A DNA stretch of 64,000 nt from Aphelocoma coerulescens (lineage: Eukaryota > Chordata > Aves > Passeriformes > Corvidae), in assembly GCF_041296385.1 (NCBI RefSeq), contig NC_091016.1:12558497-12622496 (forward strand), read 5' to 3'. Within the stretch, counting starts at the first letter, position 1. Every line of letters begins with the position of its first letter. A program made the translations under genes and the position numbers. Positions 1 through 12,560 of the stretch are shown in pieces. Below the pieces are notes generated by a model. It did not search any database, was not told where the DNA came from, and saw only the letters and a list, made by a program, of their open reading frames with translations.

Positions 1-3000
1 AGTGGGACTAAAGTGGTGCACTGGTCATGTGCTGGCCTTTTGCTCAGGGTGAATATCACCCTCCATGAAGGAATTGAGCAAAGATGATGTCTACGCTAAA
101 TGCCCAGCCTCAGGAAGGAGCTGTTCCATCCCCTCCAGGGGGCTGGAATGGGGCTAAACACGTGGGAAACACCAAACAACATGATCAGTTGGATCTGGGG
201 GTGTTTGGGTGTGCTTCAGATGCACCAAACACCTGGCATGCTATGATATAAAAACCACAGTGGGAAAAGAGGGGCCTGGGACTCTTTCCCAAAAGGTGGA
301 GAGTTGTGCAGCCATTCCTCTTTCCCCTGTCCCTTTGTGAAGGGGCAGGCAGGGGCTTTCTGCATCTGCCCCATCTGCATCTGATCCCATCTGCACCTCT
401 CCATCTGCATCTCCCAATCTGCATTCCCCCATCTGCTCCATCCGTAACCCCACCATCTGCAAGCCAGGACGAGCAGATGGAAAGGACACCCTTCACAGTG
501 GTGCTCCCCATTCATCGCTGGCTTCTGGGGAGCACTCCCCCGTGAGAAGTGCAGAATCCTCCTGTCCCCACCATGCCACCCTGCCTGCCCATGCCATGGC
601 AAAGCACTTCTTCCCCTGCCCCATGGAACTACTGCAGCAAAGCTCTACCACTAGTCTTACCCACAAGCAAAGAAATGGAGGCAGAAGGAAATTTCCTGCT
701 GGAGGAGAGTTGTGAGGGGACTAAAAGAGTAATAAATTATTTCTGGGTGTCTATGCTCTGAGCTGGCACTGCTACGTACAGGAAGGTGCTCAGGTCTTCC
801 TATCCCAAGTCCATCTCTGATTTTCCACACTCATCTTGGGGCTGGTCTTGGAGCACTTTTGAAATGTCTTTCTTACAAAGTTTCAGTAAAATCTATTTCA
901 TCTGACTCCAAGAGTAAGATTAGGGAAATTCTTTGATTACATTATTTGATAATTTTTTTCCAGTATGTTTGGTTGGGATTTCTTTGGAGGTTTTTTGCAA
1001 GCCTAGGAAATTATATACAAAACTCACATTTAAAGAAGCCAAGACCATAAAATCAAGAACTCAAGACTCAGGACACTGTATTACTAGAGTTTCTTGCACC
1101 CTAGTCTTTAATGCACTTCCTTACAGTTCAGTTACAGCTCATACTACCATTTTTGATACGGCTCAATGCCTCAAGCATCCCAATGACAATTATGTCTGTT
1201 AAAAGAATGGGCCAGGGCATTATAAAATAAAAAAGTCTATTTCTACAGGAAATAAACTTTGACAAAGTTGAATGACTAAGGCAGGAAGAAAAGCAAGCCA
1301 GTCCTGGTTCATACAGCCAAATGCTACACTGGAGAAGAAGATTCAGCTCTGCTGCTTCTTTGGACTTCTTGAGAGCTACTGAGTAAATCATTGAACCCAA
1401 ACCTTTCCCCATAAGTTACTGATTTCTCACATCTTTCCTCCATTCCCAACACTGGACATTGGCAATGTAAGACACCAAGGCACTCAAAACTTGGAGTTTC
1501 CACGAAATAGGAAGTTTCAATGATTGTTGGACTCTAAATGCAAATAAATTGCTGTAATTTTGAGTCACTTCAAAGTCCCAGACCAACCCAAAACTTATGA
1601 CTGTGCTGGACCTGGACCTCTCTGAGCCTCACTTCTTCCCCTGTGAACCAGGACAACACTTTTCTTTCTCTTTGCAGGGGAACTGCAAAAATACCATGCA
1701 GACCCACAACCTTGTATGCATATATAAGCACATGGAGGTCAGGGAAGGACTTGGGTATTACAGCAGTAAGTGCCACAGGAAAGCCCAGCAGTAATTATTA
1801 ATTCCATCTTCAAGCATGGTTTGAATACAGCTCAACAAACGAAGCACGGAAGAATGAGGGCAAGATAAAATATTGACTAGCTGCTCCAGCATTGTCTGGG
1901 CTGTGCCCTAGATAGCACAAGGGTATTTTGAAAAAAGCAGAATGGAAATACCTAATAAAGGCTGGAGCTTTAAGGATTTTAATTCTCAATTTTTCTTTTT
2001 TAAGGATCGTTTTAACGCAGTTGGATGCAACATTATTTAGAGAGACAGTCACATACAGACATACACATGTAAGGAGGTTATATAGGCACATTGTTCTACA
2101 AGTATACAAACATCTATCTGTGTGCACCAAGACCTTTCTAAAACATAAACATGCATCTGACACCTAACGCAGCCCTTGATTAGAATTGCTCTCTCTTCTT
2201 CATAGACTACCACCAGTAATTATTTACCATTAGTTCTTAATGGGAAGGGATTCAGCTGGAATGTAGTAAACAAGAAAACTGTATAGCTTGTTCAATATAG
2301 CCTGACTGGCTCTCAGCTGAGGTAAGAAGTGATTGGATCACACCCCCTGGATATTTCAATTCATTGTTTTTATCACCTGGGAAAAGCACCTTATTAACCT
2401 ATACCTGGTCAGATCTCTACCATGTCCATATAGGCATCATAAAAGTGCCCCTTCTAGTTCGTGTTACCGAGCCTGGAACCCTAAACTGCCATGGGGTCAA
2501 ACAACTGATACGACAGAGACCAGAATGGTTCATTTAGACTAATGACATTTGAACTCTGCTATCTTCCTACCTTCCACAGATTTACTTTTATTTTGCAACA
2601 GGGTAAGGGCTCCCTCTTCCCACAACAGAAACATCCGACTGAGGCAAAAAGATGGTCCTAGAAGGCAATGCTGGTGATTCACAGGTGAAGGTGTCATGTG
2701 GGGGAAAAAAACAAGGGAAAAATCCTTTGTGTGGATTATTTCATTACTTCAAGAAAAATAAAACTACCCCAGGAAAAGGGTTATGGTAAAGGGACTGTGG
2801 TATTTTTAAAGGCATGTGCGTGTCCATGGATATATTTTCTGGCACATCTCACATCATCACCCCATTCTTGTGACTCCTCCACCATCAATAGGAGTTATGT
2901 GCATCAGCCTGGGGAGCCCCAACACCAGGGCAGTCCATATGTGAAAATCCACATATTTTTTGTTAGGGCAGAGAACTGAAGTATGCAACCAGCACATACT

Positions 3001-5837
3001 GAAAAGGCATTCAAAATATGACCCAAAAAATTGTTTAAATGCCTTCAATCTGCAGAAAACAAATGCTCTCTTCACTGACTGGTCTGTGGCAAACTCCTAA
3101 TTCCAGCCAGAAAATCCAGAATTCCCAGTCTGTGCTAACGACCATGCTACCAGACATGAGTTTATGTTTTTCATGCACATTTCATGTATTCCCACATGCT
3201 GTGTTGCTGCCAATAATTTATGACTGATCTGCACCCAGCCTGCCCTTCAGCATTTTATTTAATCTCTGCAACAGTGATTTACAATGACTCATCATTAATA
3301 CAAAAATGTACATGTGTGTTAACAAGTTTGGAAGAATCTAAGGAGGAAGGCAAATTTTTTTGTGTGAGTTGTGGCTGAATGACTTATGAGCCTGCTTAAG
3401 AAAGGCAAAACTAACCAGAAATTATATGTTAGCTCTTCCCTGCAGCAAAACATTTAGGTATGAAGAGTTTCTTCTGCACATTGCCTTAGAAGAAAAGAGA
3501 TCCAGCAAAAGGTTTGAGAAGGCTGCCCTGAGGATTTGGGAGGGGATGAGTAGCTCATTGGTCACCTCATGGCTGGGTATTCCCCGTGCAACCTGCACAC
3601 TCAGCAACAGCTTCACAGTCTCCTTGTTCCTTAGCATCCATTACAAAAAGCCAGGGCTGAATTGCCATATTTTGGCATCTCTGCCCACCACCTGTGATTT
3701 AAGAAAGCCTCACTGCCTCTATAGTGTTAAATCCTTGTGCCTCTGGGGAGAGAAGGGGAATTGTCTCAATAATTTATACAATTATAACACCACAGCAGAA
3801 TCACTAAACTAGCTCAAGCAGAGGAAGCCTGCCCTACATCCACAAGACTTCAGTTATAATGTATTTTGACCTCCTTTTTTTTTTTTCCTTGCCCATAAGG
3901 AACTTTTAAGAACACACCTGACACAAAGCCGAAGTAAAAACTCCTCATATTCGAGGTGAGATGGGTACTGAGAAACACCCTGAAGAGAAAACTGAAAGAA
4001 AACCTACTGAAAGTCACTCTGGAGAAATTCCACCAACTTTAGTTGAACTCATCCTATGCTCATCATCTTGAAAAATTTCTTTTGATGGACCATCCCAAAC
4101 TGGCCCATTTGTCCATGCTGAATCCTGTGCTCCCAGACCCTGCAGGAGCAACACACCCTTACTCCACCCCATTGTTAAACAAGACCCTGATGAATACACA
4201 CAGCTTCTTAGTGGGCCAAAGCACCCATCGTTAAACCGAAGGACAACCATATAAATTAGGGTAGCACCTGGATGAAGGCTGGAGGATGTCAAGTTGAAGC
4301 AGAGGCTAATTTTTTCCAGCTGAGCCAAAATACAGTGGGTTACACTACCTTATAACATGTAAATTTTATGTTTTGTGCCTTTTAATCCTCCATTTTAAAG
4401 TAAGCATGTTGGAAGCGTACTTCACATACACTAAGTATTTGGTATTTTCCTTTATTCAGCATCTTAAAGGGCTTCAAAAAATTGATCTCCCAGGGCTGCT
4501 GTGGGGTCACAGAAATTGATAACCCTTACAAGCTATGCTTATGTGAGCCCGCCTGCGTCTCCCAGATAGTGCACTTTGTAAATTAATCCTCCAAAGGCAA
4601 ATATATTGTAAGTAGCTTGTTATCTCTAAAGTACTAAATTGAAGAATACATGGGATTATATTGACAGAAATTACATTTTCTGTAATGGGGTTTAATATAT
4701 CTGAAATCTCTCCCATAGGCTCCTACTCTCTCTAAGAGAGGAGGGTTTGTTAATGTAGGTGCAATGGACATCAAGACCAAATTTATTCACTAAAATGGAT
4801 TAGGCCATGTAATCAGAGCTTCAGTAATATTAATCTCTGACACTCATTGAACAGGGAAAAAAAAAACAACTTTTGTCTGCAAACTGGCATTCCTCCCTCC
4901 CTTTTCCCCAGCAGGCTTGCTGTTTGCCTTGGCCATTTTCTGGGTATTACTTCAAAGAGGATAAGGTTTCCCATCATAAACACTAATCTAAAAATATTAG
5001 GACAATTAATTAGATACACTTAGTTTTACAAGGTATTAGATTGCAATACACTTCAAATATGACACTTGTTCTGGGATAGTGGGAGGAACCCACATTTTGA
5101 TGCAGTATCAAAGGGTAATAAATCAAACATTTTTTTAAAGAGGTTTGCTGCTGTATGATAGTTAAATCATGAGTAATTTTCACTGGTTACCTTCACCACA
5201 CCCCGAACAGTTAGCAGCTGCAGAAACAGCACAGATCCTGACTTCCTTCAAATGAATCACTACTATTAACAGAGCAGGGGCTCCACCAACCCTTAGCCGG
5301 AACAAATAAATAAAATTGCTCCACACTGTACTTCAGCAGCAAAGAACCAGATTGTCCTCAAAGTTTATTCATAAACTGGATTTTTAAAACAAACTGATAA
5401 AGAGATACAAAGATGTCAGTCAAAAAGAAAAACCCCTCTAACAACTCTATAAAAAGCATGACAGCATCCCCAAATAACAACATGCTCAGCAGAAATGGGG
5501 CCAATTGGCCCTTTTTTGCCCCCAACATCTGAACCTCTTCCAAGACTATTGCTCTGCAATGGATGTACCTTCCTGTTGAAGAACAGGCATCCTCAGCCAG
5601 AAAGAGGACTGGTATCAAATGTGAATACACTGAGATCTGCCCGAATGATGAGAGAATAGAATACAGTGGCAAACCTCATACTTTCTACACCTGAAACCAC
5701 TCACCTGGTTATACCCCTTTTGTATCAATAAAATGTTGGGGAGGGGAACAACAAGGGCAAGATGTGTCCCCAAAACCACAAAGGAATAGCCAGAGGGTGC
5801 CAGTGGCCATATAGAAACACTAAGGAAAATTACTTAC
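1..5837 (-). other. MEIS1: MEIS1 intron 9 (partial, 3' end outside window)
   Basis: This stretch begins with the GTAAGT donor of exon 9 and runs out of the window without reaching exon 10. I looked on the minus strand for the expected start of that exon (Phe-Ile-Asn-Ala-Arg-Arg-Arg) and did not find it. Positions 1-720 are relatively GC-rich and hold the CATCTG minisatellite. The remainder (720-5837) is ordinary AT-rich sequence with short homopolymers; I see no recognisable transposon or gene in it. The short open frames are in random phases and carry no recognisable domain. Confidence 0.93.
361..465. repeat. Degenerate CATCTG minisatellite (about 14-bp period)
   Basis: CATCTG starts at 363, 372, 388, 402, 430 and 453, with a one-base variant (AATCTG) at 416. 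The spacing in the middle is 14 bases, with a C/T-rich filler between copies. The array is imperfect, which suggests an old minisatellite rather than a fresh expansion. CATCTG/CAGATG is also an E-box core, so the array is a dense set of possible bHLH half-sites, but repetition alone explains it. Confidence 0.7.
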
Positions 5838-5914
5838 CAATTGTTCACTTGAAGTATAGTGAGCCCTGTGTCTTGTGCCAACTGCTTTTTCTGCTCTTCT
5901 GAAGGGTAAGGGTG
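5838..5914 (-). CDS. MEIS1: MEIS1 coding exon 9 (77 bp, TALE loop, helix 2 and start of helix 3)
   Basis: Seen: on the minus strand an acceptor TCTTATAG is followed by 77 bp and a consensus GTAAGTA donor. The frame reads HPYPSEEQKKQLAQDTGLTI then Leu-Gln-Val-Asn-Asn and the first two bases of a Trp codon. It enters in phase 0 and leaves in phase 2. Known: Pro-Tyr-Pro is the three-residue loop extension that defines TALE homeodomains and helps contact partner proteins; the rest is helix 2 and the start of recognition helix 3. The Trp-Phe-Ile-Asn core with the DNA-contacting Asn would be in exon 10, which lies before base 1. This exon alone cannot separate MEIS1 from MEIS2, because the homeodomain is nearly identical; the assignment rests on exons 7 and 8 of the same gene. 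Confidence 0.97.
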
Positions 5915-6428
5915 CTATAAGACACCAAAATAAATACAAACATTTAAAACAATGTGCTTTTTTGGCCTACTTTTTATTTTAAATTAAAAAAAAACCCAAA
6001 CCCCCACCCAATCCAACCCAAAACAGAAGCGTGACATCTATTATTGAAAGGTGAAAATGCTGAGGTGTGTCACTCTTTTATAATTATTAATGGGCTACTA
6101 CATCACTTAATTAATGGCAGTAAAAGACAAGCCAATTATAAAGATTAGTGAAGTGGAGAAATAACTGCTTAGGATACTGACAGTACCTTGATACTTGAGA
6201 AGGATATTTGTTGCATTAGCTGAAAATTTTTTGTACTTGTCTCAAATGACCGATTAGAGTCAAATAATCTATTTTTTTTTCTGTTTTTAAAAGAACAACA
6301 AAGAATGTGATAAAGCACTTCTCTGTAAAACTAAAACACACTGATGTTATCTGAGATAGTGAAGGCAAAACTTGCCAGTGCCCCAAAATAATTTGCAAAT
6401 AAGATCAGAATCCTGAACATAAACAAAT

Positions 6429-6449
6429 GCCTGTGTTTTGAACACAGGC
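6429..6449. repeat. Perfect 9-bp inverted repeat with 3-base loop
   Basis: GCCTGTGTT and AACACAGGC face each other across TTG. In DNA this may act as a palindromic factor site. It lies about 0.5 kb upstream, in gene sense, of exon 9, in intron 8. Confidence 0.85.
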
Positions 6450-8611
6450 CAACGCAAGGTCAACAATCAGCACATTTTTGCCTGACATTAACATAGCTGT
6501 GCTGTGGTAATCCTAAGAGACAGAAAAGAAATACTCCTTTAATTGAAGATAATGTTATAATTCAATCATAAGTTTCTTGTGAGAACTTGATTTGCTTTCT
6601 GAGAAAATTTGCTTCTGCATGAATACAGATTGCTTAATAAATCAACAGCAAAAACCACAACCAAGTCTGAAATGTAGAAACATCATTTCTGTCCTTCCCA
6701 TCTATGCAAAAATGCCACTGCCCCAAAAGGAAACGGCCAAATACTGCAAATGTAACAGTTTCAAGGAAAAGTCCTGTTCTGAGGATCTGGTTCGGCTCCT
6801 AACCTGGATGCCCAAGTCTCAGTACATATCTGATTCAGACCCGGACTGGCACAAGGTGCTTAATAGCATTTCAATAAAGACCATTTGATATAACTGGTTA
6901 GTCCTATCCCAACACCATTTAGCAGTTGATTGTCACAAAGTATTTGCTGTTACACATTCATCCTTTTTTTCCCCTCTAAATATTCCCTTATTCTCTGGAT
7001 GCATTCTTCACTGTAATATTACATGAGGCATAAACTGAAACCTTGTAAACCATAAGAATTTAAAACCTCATAAAATTCCACAATCTTATTGGTATTATAG
7101 CTATTTAGCAGATTTTATATATTCTTGTAAACAGCATAGTCTGACTTCTCGTGGCTATGTCACATGCAAGTATCACCTCACATTATCAAACAGGGATTTT
7201 TGTTGTAACTCCAGCAACTTCTCTTAACTCATTACATCTATTTCAAAGCCCACCACCACAGCCACCAGCTTCATAAGAGACTTCTTCACCCAAAAATGTT
7301 GAGGAATTTTCAGTTCTTTTAAAAGCACTGTTTTCTTGACAGGAAGCCCAGAGATGACCTGCACACCTGCAAACCATCCCTTGTACTTTCTGTGTGTACA
7401 TGAAACAGCTCCAGAATCGTAAAGTGAAAAACAGAGGGAAGGGATTTGACTTCTTTTTTGTGGGTAATTTGCATTTTACATGTGCAAAAATATAGCATGT
7501 ATTTGACCTGCCTTCTACACACATTCATCCACAACTGCCACACTTATGTCCATCTGTCTGAACACAACAGTTTGCTTCCCTTCAACAAAAAAACCCCATA
7601 CCCTACAGAGATGATTTGTAACATTTTCATCTTTACAGTTTACTTCTCATTTCATTACTTTGCTATCAAGCGAGGACAGAATTATTCTTTTTTTTTTCTT
7701 ATTTTGCTTTGCCACCTTACATGTGATCTAATTTTAAGTAATTGAACAAACTGTGTCTAATTTCATGCAGCAAGCAATAATTACTGGACAGCCTCTAGCT
7801 ATTGGAATTGAGAAGTCTGTCTCCATTAAGCAATTTTCAATTGTTCTGGACATTTTTTTTAAAATAGACAAGACTGGATAAAATTAGCCATCAGAATAAT
7901 ATTGTCACTGTAAAAATAATTGCTTTAAAAGTCCCAAACTACAAATTCCTCAAATAGTGGTATGTCTAAGGTCATCTGATTTCTTTTTTCATATCCTAGT
8001 ACAGCATAAACTTTTAATTTCATGATAAATCTGTAATTGCCATAATCACATGACAGCCTGTGATTTCACACAGCTAATCCCTCTTAGCTAAAGGGTCACG
8101 ATGTTGCAGGCTTTTTAACTATGATTCGGTGTGGTTTCAAGTAATCTTAAACACTAAGCAACCTTATTATATAAGCTTTCTGTGGATCATACAAGTTATT
8201 CCTTTGTAGACTAAAAATAAAATAAAATAATAGGAATGACTTGACAAAGAATCAGCGTGCCACAGGCTAGGTTGCTATTAAAACATTCAAAGCCTTGCTG
8301 CATTCCCACCCACAGGGCTTGGAAGGCCTGTGCTACAGGCAAAGGCAGACATCACATTGCAACAGAGAGAAAGGGGGAAACCCTGAGAACTACCATTTTA
8401 TGAAGAAAGAGGAAATTCAATCAAAACTGTTGCTGTTGGTCTTTATTCCACCTGTGCAAGAATGACCAGTGTCTTCTGAAAACTTTTTAACGGTTGTTTG
8501 AAGGAATAAATGCACATAGGTATGGATATATGGATTTGTGTGTGTGTAGTTTATATTATATTTGTATTAATATGTATAAAACATACCTTAGTCAAATGGC
8601 TAAGTTTAAGG

Positions 8612-8690
8612 TAGTCTTGTGAGGAGAAGAAAGTTGGATTTGATCCTTATGGGTCCCTTCCAGCTTGAGATATTCTATAATTTTTCTAAA
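8612..8690 (+). mobile_element. CR1 LINE 3'-end fragment
   Basis: The stretch contains GTTGGATTTGATCCTTATGG, then GTCCCTTCCAGCTTGAGATA and TTCTATAATTT. This follows the 3' UTR end of CR1 (gttggactygatgatcyttrtgggtcccttccaactyragatattctatgattcta). It is diverged and 5'-truncated, as most bird CR1 copies are. No coding part remains. It lies in intron 8, antisense to MEIS1. Confidence 0.75.
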
Positions 8691-8869
8691 TATATAAATA
8701 TCTATGGAAGAATGACTAAAAATACTGCAGTGACTCCAGCTGACAAGTCCACCTATCACTCTGGATCACTTTGGGATATCAAGACAAACTGTTCAATAAA
8801 CAGTGACTTGAGACCTTTACTTTGTTGTGTACATTAGCTCCTACCATTATCTCTTAAAAGCTTAATTAT

Positions 8870-9110
8870 TTGCAAACAATTGATCAAGATGGGAATTGGA
8901 GAAAAGAGACACCGGACCACCGGGAGAGCTGCAATGCATTAGGAGAGCAAACAGAATTACCTTTAGGTCTTATAATCAGAATTAACGATTGGGACCGTAT
9001 GCAGGGCAGCACGAGAAGCCGTAACACTCATGCTGGACTGTTTTCCATTTGATCTGCATTAACACCTCGAGTGAAAGCCATAAAACAGTGATTACAGATG
9101 GGAAGGCTGA
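8870..9110. promoter_or_regulatory. Candidate conserved noncoding element
   Basis: This segment is free of simple repeats. It keeps several CpGs (for example ACACCGGACCACCGGGAGAG and the AACGATTGGGACCGTATG stretch) and has homeodomain-like TAATCAGAATTAA words. That combination is typical of slowly evolving regulatory DNA near developmental genes. Conservation could not be tested. Confidence 0.3.
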
Positions 9111-10959
9111 CCCTCCTTCCCAGAACCAGCCCAACTTGTGTATACTGGAAGACTGCAGACAGGCTTTCTTGCCAAGGCCAGAGGAAAAGGGCAAATCCAA
9201 GGGGAAAAACAAGTAGGAAGCAGGCAGGTTTAAAAAATAACAACAAAAAAAGACCCAAGAAAGGGCATTTAAAGAAATAAGGCTGACAACAGATAAGGGC
9301 TCTGAATTTGGCTCTGATCTTTTCTGACCAAGCCTGCTGCTGCTACAGAACTACAGAGCAGCATCCACCGAATGATATGAGACCTTGTGCTTTTCCCTTT
9401 CCATAAATCTAGCACTGAAATGAGGATTGTTTGGCACCATTAATGTGTTTTTGAGGCTCTGTGGTATTACTTTTAATAATGACTTAGTACAGAAAGTGAT
9501 TGCTTAATAACACCATCAAAGTCTGCATGCAAATGAAAATTATCCCTGGGGGATTTGCCCAGGGTAATATGAACAGTTAAGGAACATTTGAAAAGGTAAA
9601 AATAACTATGCAAAATATGAGTCAGAGCAGTCATTTTAGCAGTAACAAAGAAATCAAAGTGACAGAGAGAAAAATTTAACTTTCCATCATATTTTCTTGT
9701 CACTGTTTTATGAATGGTATTTAGCGAGCAGTAGTCTTAATAAAAGCCCATTTTTTAATGCAGCTGAGAGCATTTTTAGCAAAAAGAAACAATGAGACTT
9801 TTTTTTTTAATCACCTTTAACTACAGATGGTGGGTGAAGTCTCCATTAGGTACAGATGGAAAGCATCCAAGGTAGTCTCTTAATGCTACACCTTGTCCAA
9901 ATGTACTCCTTTCCTCAAATTTTCCACCCCAGGCAGGAAATGCTGGATGCCAGGACAGTGACAGACTTTATCTTATCTGTAACCCGGTATCAACAGCACT
10001 CCCTCCCCTCCTCCTCTGCCACAGCAGTGCATCATAATGGTGCCAGAAAAATGGGAAAATAATCCTGCCCTTCTCACCCCCCAGATTACTGATTCCTCAC
10101 GGCACCAAACCAGCTCAACACCCAGGCTGCCAACCAGCTCTACTACAGCACCGAAGCAGAAGCAATCCCCAAGAGAAAGGTTGCCTGCTCTGTTAGAAGG
10201 AGGCTGTGGCAACCGTCCAGCATTGCCCTTATCGTGGCAGTGCCGTCGCTTGGCTGACCGTGCTGGGAGAACCATTTCGGAAGCCCTTCTATCCCCTTCC
10301 TCCAGCCCTCTGCCTCCTCCAGAGCTCAGTGTAATGCACCAAGGTGAGATGACCTTGAGCTAAACTCTGGTAGGTGATGAAGAGAAATCACCCCCTAAAA
10401 ATTTATGCCCCAGGAGTGTTTATTAACTGTTTTCTAACATCAAAATAAAAAAGAGAAAAAATCCCAACACCGTGATTTTCTTGTTTCCAAAGAGAAACCC
10501 AGCCTAACTCAGTACCCAAAATAAAGCCCAAAGATCACCGCTCCAGTGACAAACTGCACACTGACTTTATGCTGAACTCTAAATTCTTGCTTTACCCAAA
10601 CTTGTCCAGGGTTAGCTAAGGTGACAGCACAGCCATTTGGGTCTTTCCCCTTCCCCTACCTCCTTCTGATTTGCATTTGAACTGTTTACATTAATGATCA
10701 AGTTGATCTAGGAGAAATTACTATTTTTTTTAATATCCATAATGCTTTCCTATTGTCTCTCAGCTTTATGAATTAGTTTTACTGTTGCAGTGAATGCTTT
10801 TTTTGTCTCCTGACTGCACATTATCAAAGGGACACTTTGTGCCTTCCATTTGCATTACAAAAGCAGTGCATGGTGTAGTCTAAGAACAGAGCTTGAATTT
10901 ATAGCAGTTGAGTCCTAGATCCTCACACATTCTGGCCTCCTAAAGAGTAACGGGGGTTT

Positions 10960-11250
10960 CTGCACTCACAAAGCAGCCAAAAATGGTTGGATCACTATCC
11001 ATAAAGTCATAAGATTGCAACCTCCTCTCTTCATCAGCCACCGGCATGTTGAGAGGGAGCGATAAAGAGAACGCGTGGAGTCCCCTCGCCTATTTTGCAG
11101 GCTGCCTGAATAGGTTTTATAGACCATCCCTGCAACCTGCTTTATATTCAGGCAAGGCTGTAAAAAGTTGCCAAGTTGAGGTGACCTGGTAGGGAGGGGG
11201 AAGAAGAAAAAAATTCAACTCGGAAGCTGCAAACTCGATCCTGTTTATCC
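10960..11250. promoter_or_regulatory. Candidate conserved noncoding element
   Basis: The segment contains CCATAAAGTCATAAGATTGC (HOX-like TCATAA words) followed by the CpG-bearing stretches CCACCGGCATG and GAGCGATAAAGAGAACGCGT. There is no repeat and no splice-flanked frame. The regulatory role is an inference from composition only. Confidence 0.3.
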
Positions 11251-12344
11251 CATGGGATTGGCTTGCACATTGCAGGAAATACTAAACACTGAGAAGGAAG
11301 TTGTTTTATTAGAAATGCATCTCTGAGGCTGGGAGGAAAAAAAGCCTGTGCAAAGTTTGCACAGTCTTTTCCTTGGCTGAGAGTAGTGAGTCAGCCTGAT
11401 AATGCTGTTGAAGTGTGAGCTGGCTTTGGCATTTCAAGCTCCTCATTGCTTTTTCAGCACAGCAAGAAAACATAGTCCATATGACACGGTCATGCTGCAG
11501 ACAAAGCCAGCCTTTTCCTCCTTCAAAAGAAAATATTTCCTCAACTTATTGTAATAGTTTAATATCCCCCGGTAAAGCCTTTTTTGTAACATTACTGTTA
11601 ATAAATCCTGGTGCTGCCAGAGTTATTGAACTGCAAACTATGAACACAAAACCAACAGATGAGTTCGGTCTTCTAAACTCAAAAATGCATCAAAATATTC
11701 AATGTGACTAGATGCTGCATCGCTTTGACTCGCCTGTATCCCTATGGCAAGGCCAATAAGCTGCTGCTTGGCTTCTGCATCAGCCCATTCCTATGAGATG
11801 GGCTCTGAGACACTGCCTATCGTTACCCTTACAAAAGGGTTTGCAGGCTGCTTTGGCAACCCTGCCAAAAAATAAAAAGTGAGGAATGGAGGAAGAATCT
11901 GACTCTCCCAAGGCAAATGCAGGGTGTAAAAGACAAGAGGCAATACCCCAGAAATTTTAAAATCCGAACGTGTGTTCACAGCCAACCTGATTAAAGGGGG
12001 CTGGGGTGGTTTTGCAGGCAGAGGAGTGGAGGAGACATTTCCTTTGTGGGGGTTTACAAGGAGGGAAAAGAGGTACTGACAACAGTGACCCTTTTTAATG
12101 AAGTTATGCTGGGGAAAAAAAAAGCTTCTCCTTTTTTCCCATTTGCCCTTTTGTAAATAATTTTCTTGCAAGAGTTGTCTGTGAACAAGTTTTGGCACTC
12201 ACTAACATAAATATCCTTTCCAAGGCTGATGGAGAGACATGGTATGGCTTGGGATGCGCTGCCAATACTTCTCTGGTGGCCCCATCAAATTACTCATAAT
12301 GTGAGCACTCATTAAGGAAAAAAAGTTCAGATCATCCCTTGCAC

Positions 12345-12560
12345 AGGATATTACAGAAGTCAGAAAATGGAAAAACCTTTTAACTCATCTAATCCATCTC
12401 CTGGCTGCTACAATATTATTCCTTCCATACCATATATTATTACCCACTGCCTTTTCCAGTTGAGCTTTAGCTAGTCCAAGCAATGGTGCTTCTGCTATTT
12501 CCTTTTGGAGACACTCTGATAGACCTCAGTGTTTGGAATTTACTCTGGCTCCTACTAGTT
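12345..12560 (-). mobile_element. Old CR1 LINE fragment (reverse orientation)
   Basis: Reading along the plus strand, the words appear in the order of a reversed CR1 3' region: CTCATCTAATCCATCTCCTG, then CTTTTCCAGTTGAGCTTTAG, CTAGTCCAAGCAATGGTGCT, TCTGCTATTTCCTTTTGGAG and an ACACTCTGATAGACCTCA stretch. Older sauropsid CR1 copies read closely: catctagtccatctcc, tccagt, gtcccaagcgatggggcttcc, ccttgggagactgttccacagtctaatagatctcac. Strong divergence suggests an ancient copy. The ends are approximate. Confidence 0.7.

Noticed and set aside
1..5837. Search for MEIS1 exon 10 (59 bp, Phe-Ile-Asn-Ala-Arg-Arg-Arg)
   Set aside because: No matching minus-strand sequence was found, so exon 10 is taken to lie outside the window.
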